A model generated the notes under the pieces. It worked only from the letters and a program-made list of their open reading frames with translations. It had not been told where the DNA came from and did no database searches. The translations under genes and the position numbers were made by a program. Positions 6,369 to 6,725 of a DNA stretch of 6,725 nt are shown here, piece by piece; within the stretch, counting starts at the first letter, position 1; each line of letters begins with the position of its first letter. Origin of the DNA: Candidatus Zophobacter franzmannii (GTDB lineage: Bacteria; Cloacimonadota; Cloacimonadia; Cloacimonadales; JAFGVF01); contig JAVCCX010000319.1 of assembly GCA_030765245.1 (NCBI GenBank), forward strand, positions 1-6,725. The letters are read 5' to 3'.

Positions 6369-6413
6369 TTACAATTATTTGTAAATATTTTTACTGCACA
6401 ATCTTTTTCTCAA
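6369..6413 (-). promoter_or_regulatory. Possible panD promoter with an overlapping dyad
   Basis: On the minus strand the AT-rich stretch upstream of panD holds AATAAT (6374-6379), one mismatch from a -10 box. The partner at the right distance is a poor -35, TTGTGC (6396-6401, 16-nt spacer); a better -35, TTGAGA (6408-6413), is too far for that -10. The -10 lies inside the inverted repeat TTACAA-TTAT-TTGTAA (6369-6384), which could be an operator or a chance AT-rich palindrome. The transcript would have a leader of about 40 nt before panD. The boxes are weak matches, so this is tentative. Confidence 0.3.
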
Positions 6414-6725
6414 TGTTCCCATCACTTTTCATGGGGCTGTCACACAGATGGAATAAGCTCCTCTTGATGTCACCTTGAGTGCTGTGATATCAGTGTATCG
6501 AAGGATATACTAACTCTTTACCTTTCCAATGGTGGAGCAACGCGAGACCTTGTAAATGGTGAAGAAAACCAGCATACAAAACTGTCATAGTGAGTGACGC
6601 TGTGGTGCAGGTGGAAATTCAATACATCACAAAGAGGTGAAGCTAAAGCATCACTTCCCAGCAACCCCGTTACATTTGTCTTTCTTGTAAATCCATTTTT
6701 CTATTTTCTCTTCCTCTAAATTGCA
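6414..6725. other. Unassigned non-coding stretch upstream of panD with several small hairpins
   Basis: No supported gene on either strand. The composition is less AT-rich than the adjoining promoter region. Short self-pairing elements recur: CTGT-CAC-ACAG (6437-6447), TGGT...ACCA within 6558-6571, GTCAT...GTGAC (6584-6598), and GTGAAGC-TAAA-GCATCAC with one mismatch (6637-6654) nested within GGAA/TTCC (6613-6616 and 6655-6658). The octamer TTGTAAAT occurs at 6550 and 6685, and also at 6379 in the dyad. Minus-strand frame 6521-6700 is open for about 60 codons but has no ATG or ribosome binding site. It does not match tRNA, tmRNA, RNase P RNA or a riboswitch that I recognise. It may be a structured RNA, a dispersed repeat or decayed sequence. 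Confidence 0.35.

Noticed and set aside
6530..6551. Resemblance of GGTGGAGCAACGCGAGACCTT to a conserved part of 16S rRNA
   Set aside because: The match is short and gapped, and the conserved rRNA sequence expected on either side is absent, so it is not an rRNA fragment on this evidence.
6521..6700. Minus-strand frame of about 60 codons upstream of panD
   Set aside because: No ATG start, no ribosome binding site, composition unlike the neighbouring proteins; more likely a chance open frame across a non-coding element.

Overview
The window comes from a bacterium of fairly low G+C content. Rho-independent-style signals, purine-rich Shine-Dalgarno sites, pantothenate synthesis and an MEP-pathway enzyme (IspH) all argue against an archaeon. 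Nothing in the sequence names the species. The cmk-ispH-rpsA gene order and the long acidic extensions on protein S1 would suit an uncultured FCB-group lineage such as Cloacimonadota, but that is only a guess from style.

Left half, + strand (about 1-4036): three housekeeping genes lie close together in one direction. They are cytidylate kinase (cmk), 4-hydroxy-3-methylbut-2-enyl diphosphate reductase (ispH) and ribosomal protein S1 (rpsA). The gaps are 12 and 11 nt, and a hairpin terminator follows rpsA. S1 has six S1 domains, with a repetitive acidic arm at the N-terminus and a basic then repetitive acidic tail at the C-terminus. Both arms are built from tandem repeats also visible at the DNA level.

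Right half, - strand (about 6340 down to 4063): a second, convergent operon runs panD, panC, then a gene for a small unidentified protein with two membrane segments and a coiled coil. panD and panC overlap by 4 nt, and panC is 1 nt from the membrane-protein gene. Together PanD and PanC make beta-alanine and join it to pantoate, giving pantothenate for coenzyme A. The last position of this operon, which at first looks like an empty 320-bp gap, holds the wreck of an SbcD/YhaO-like metallophosphoesterase gene. Its start, middle and end pieces are readable but separated by a frameshift and two apparent deletions.

The final 310 bp (about 6414-6725), upstream of panD, have no convincing gene. They contain several small hairpins and may be a non-coding RNA, a dispersed repeat or decayed sequence. 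A dyad overlaps a possible panD promoter at 6369-6413. No CRISPR array, tRNA, rRNA or intact mobile element was seen.
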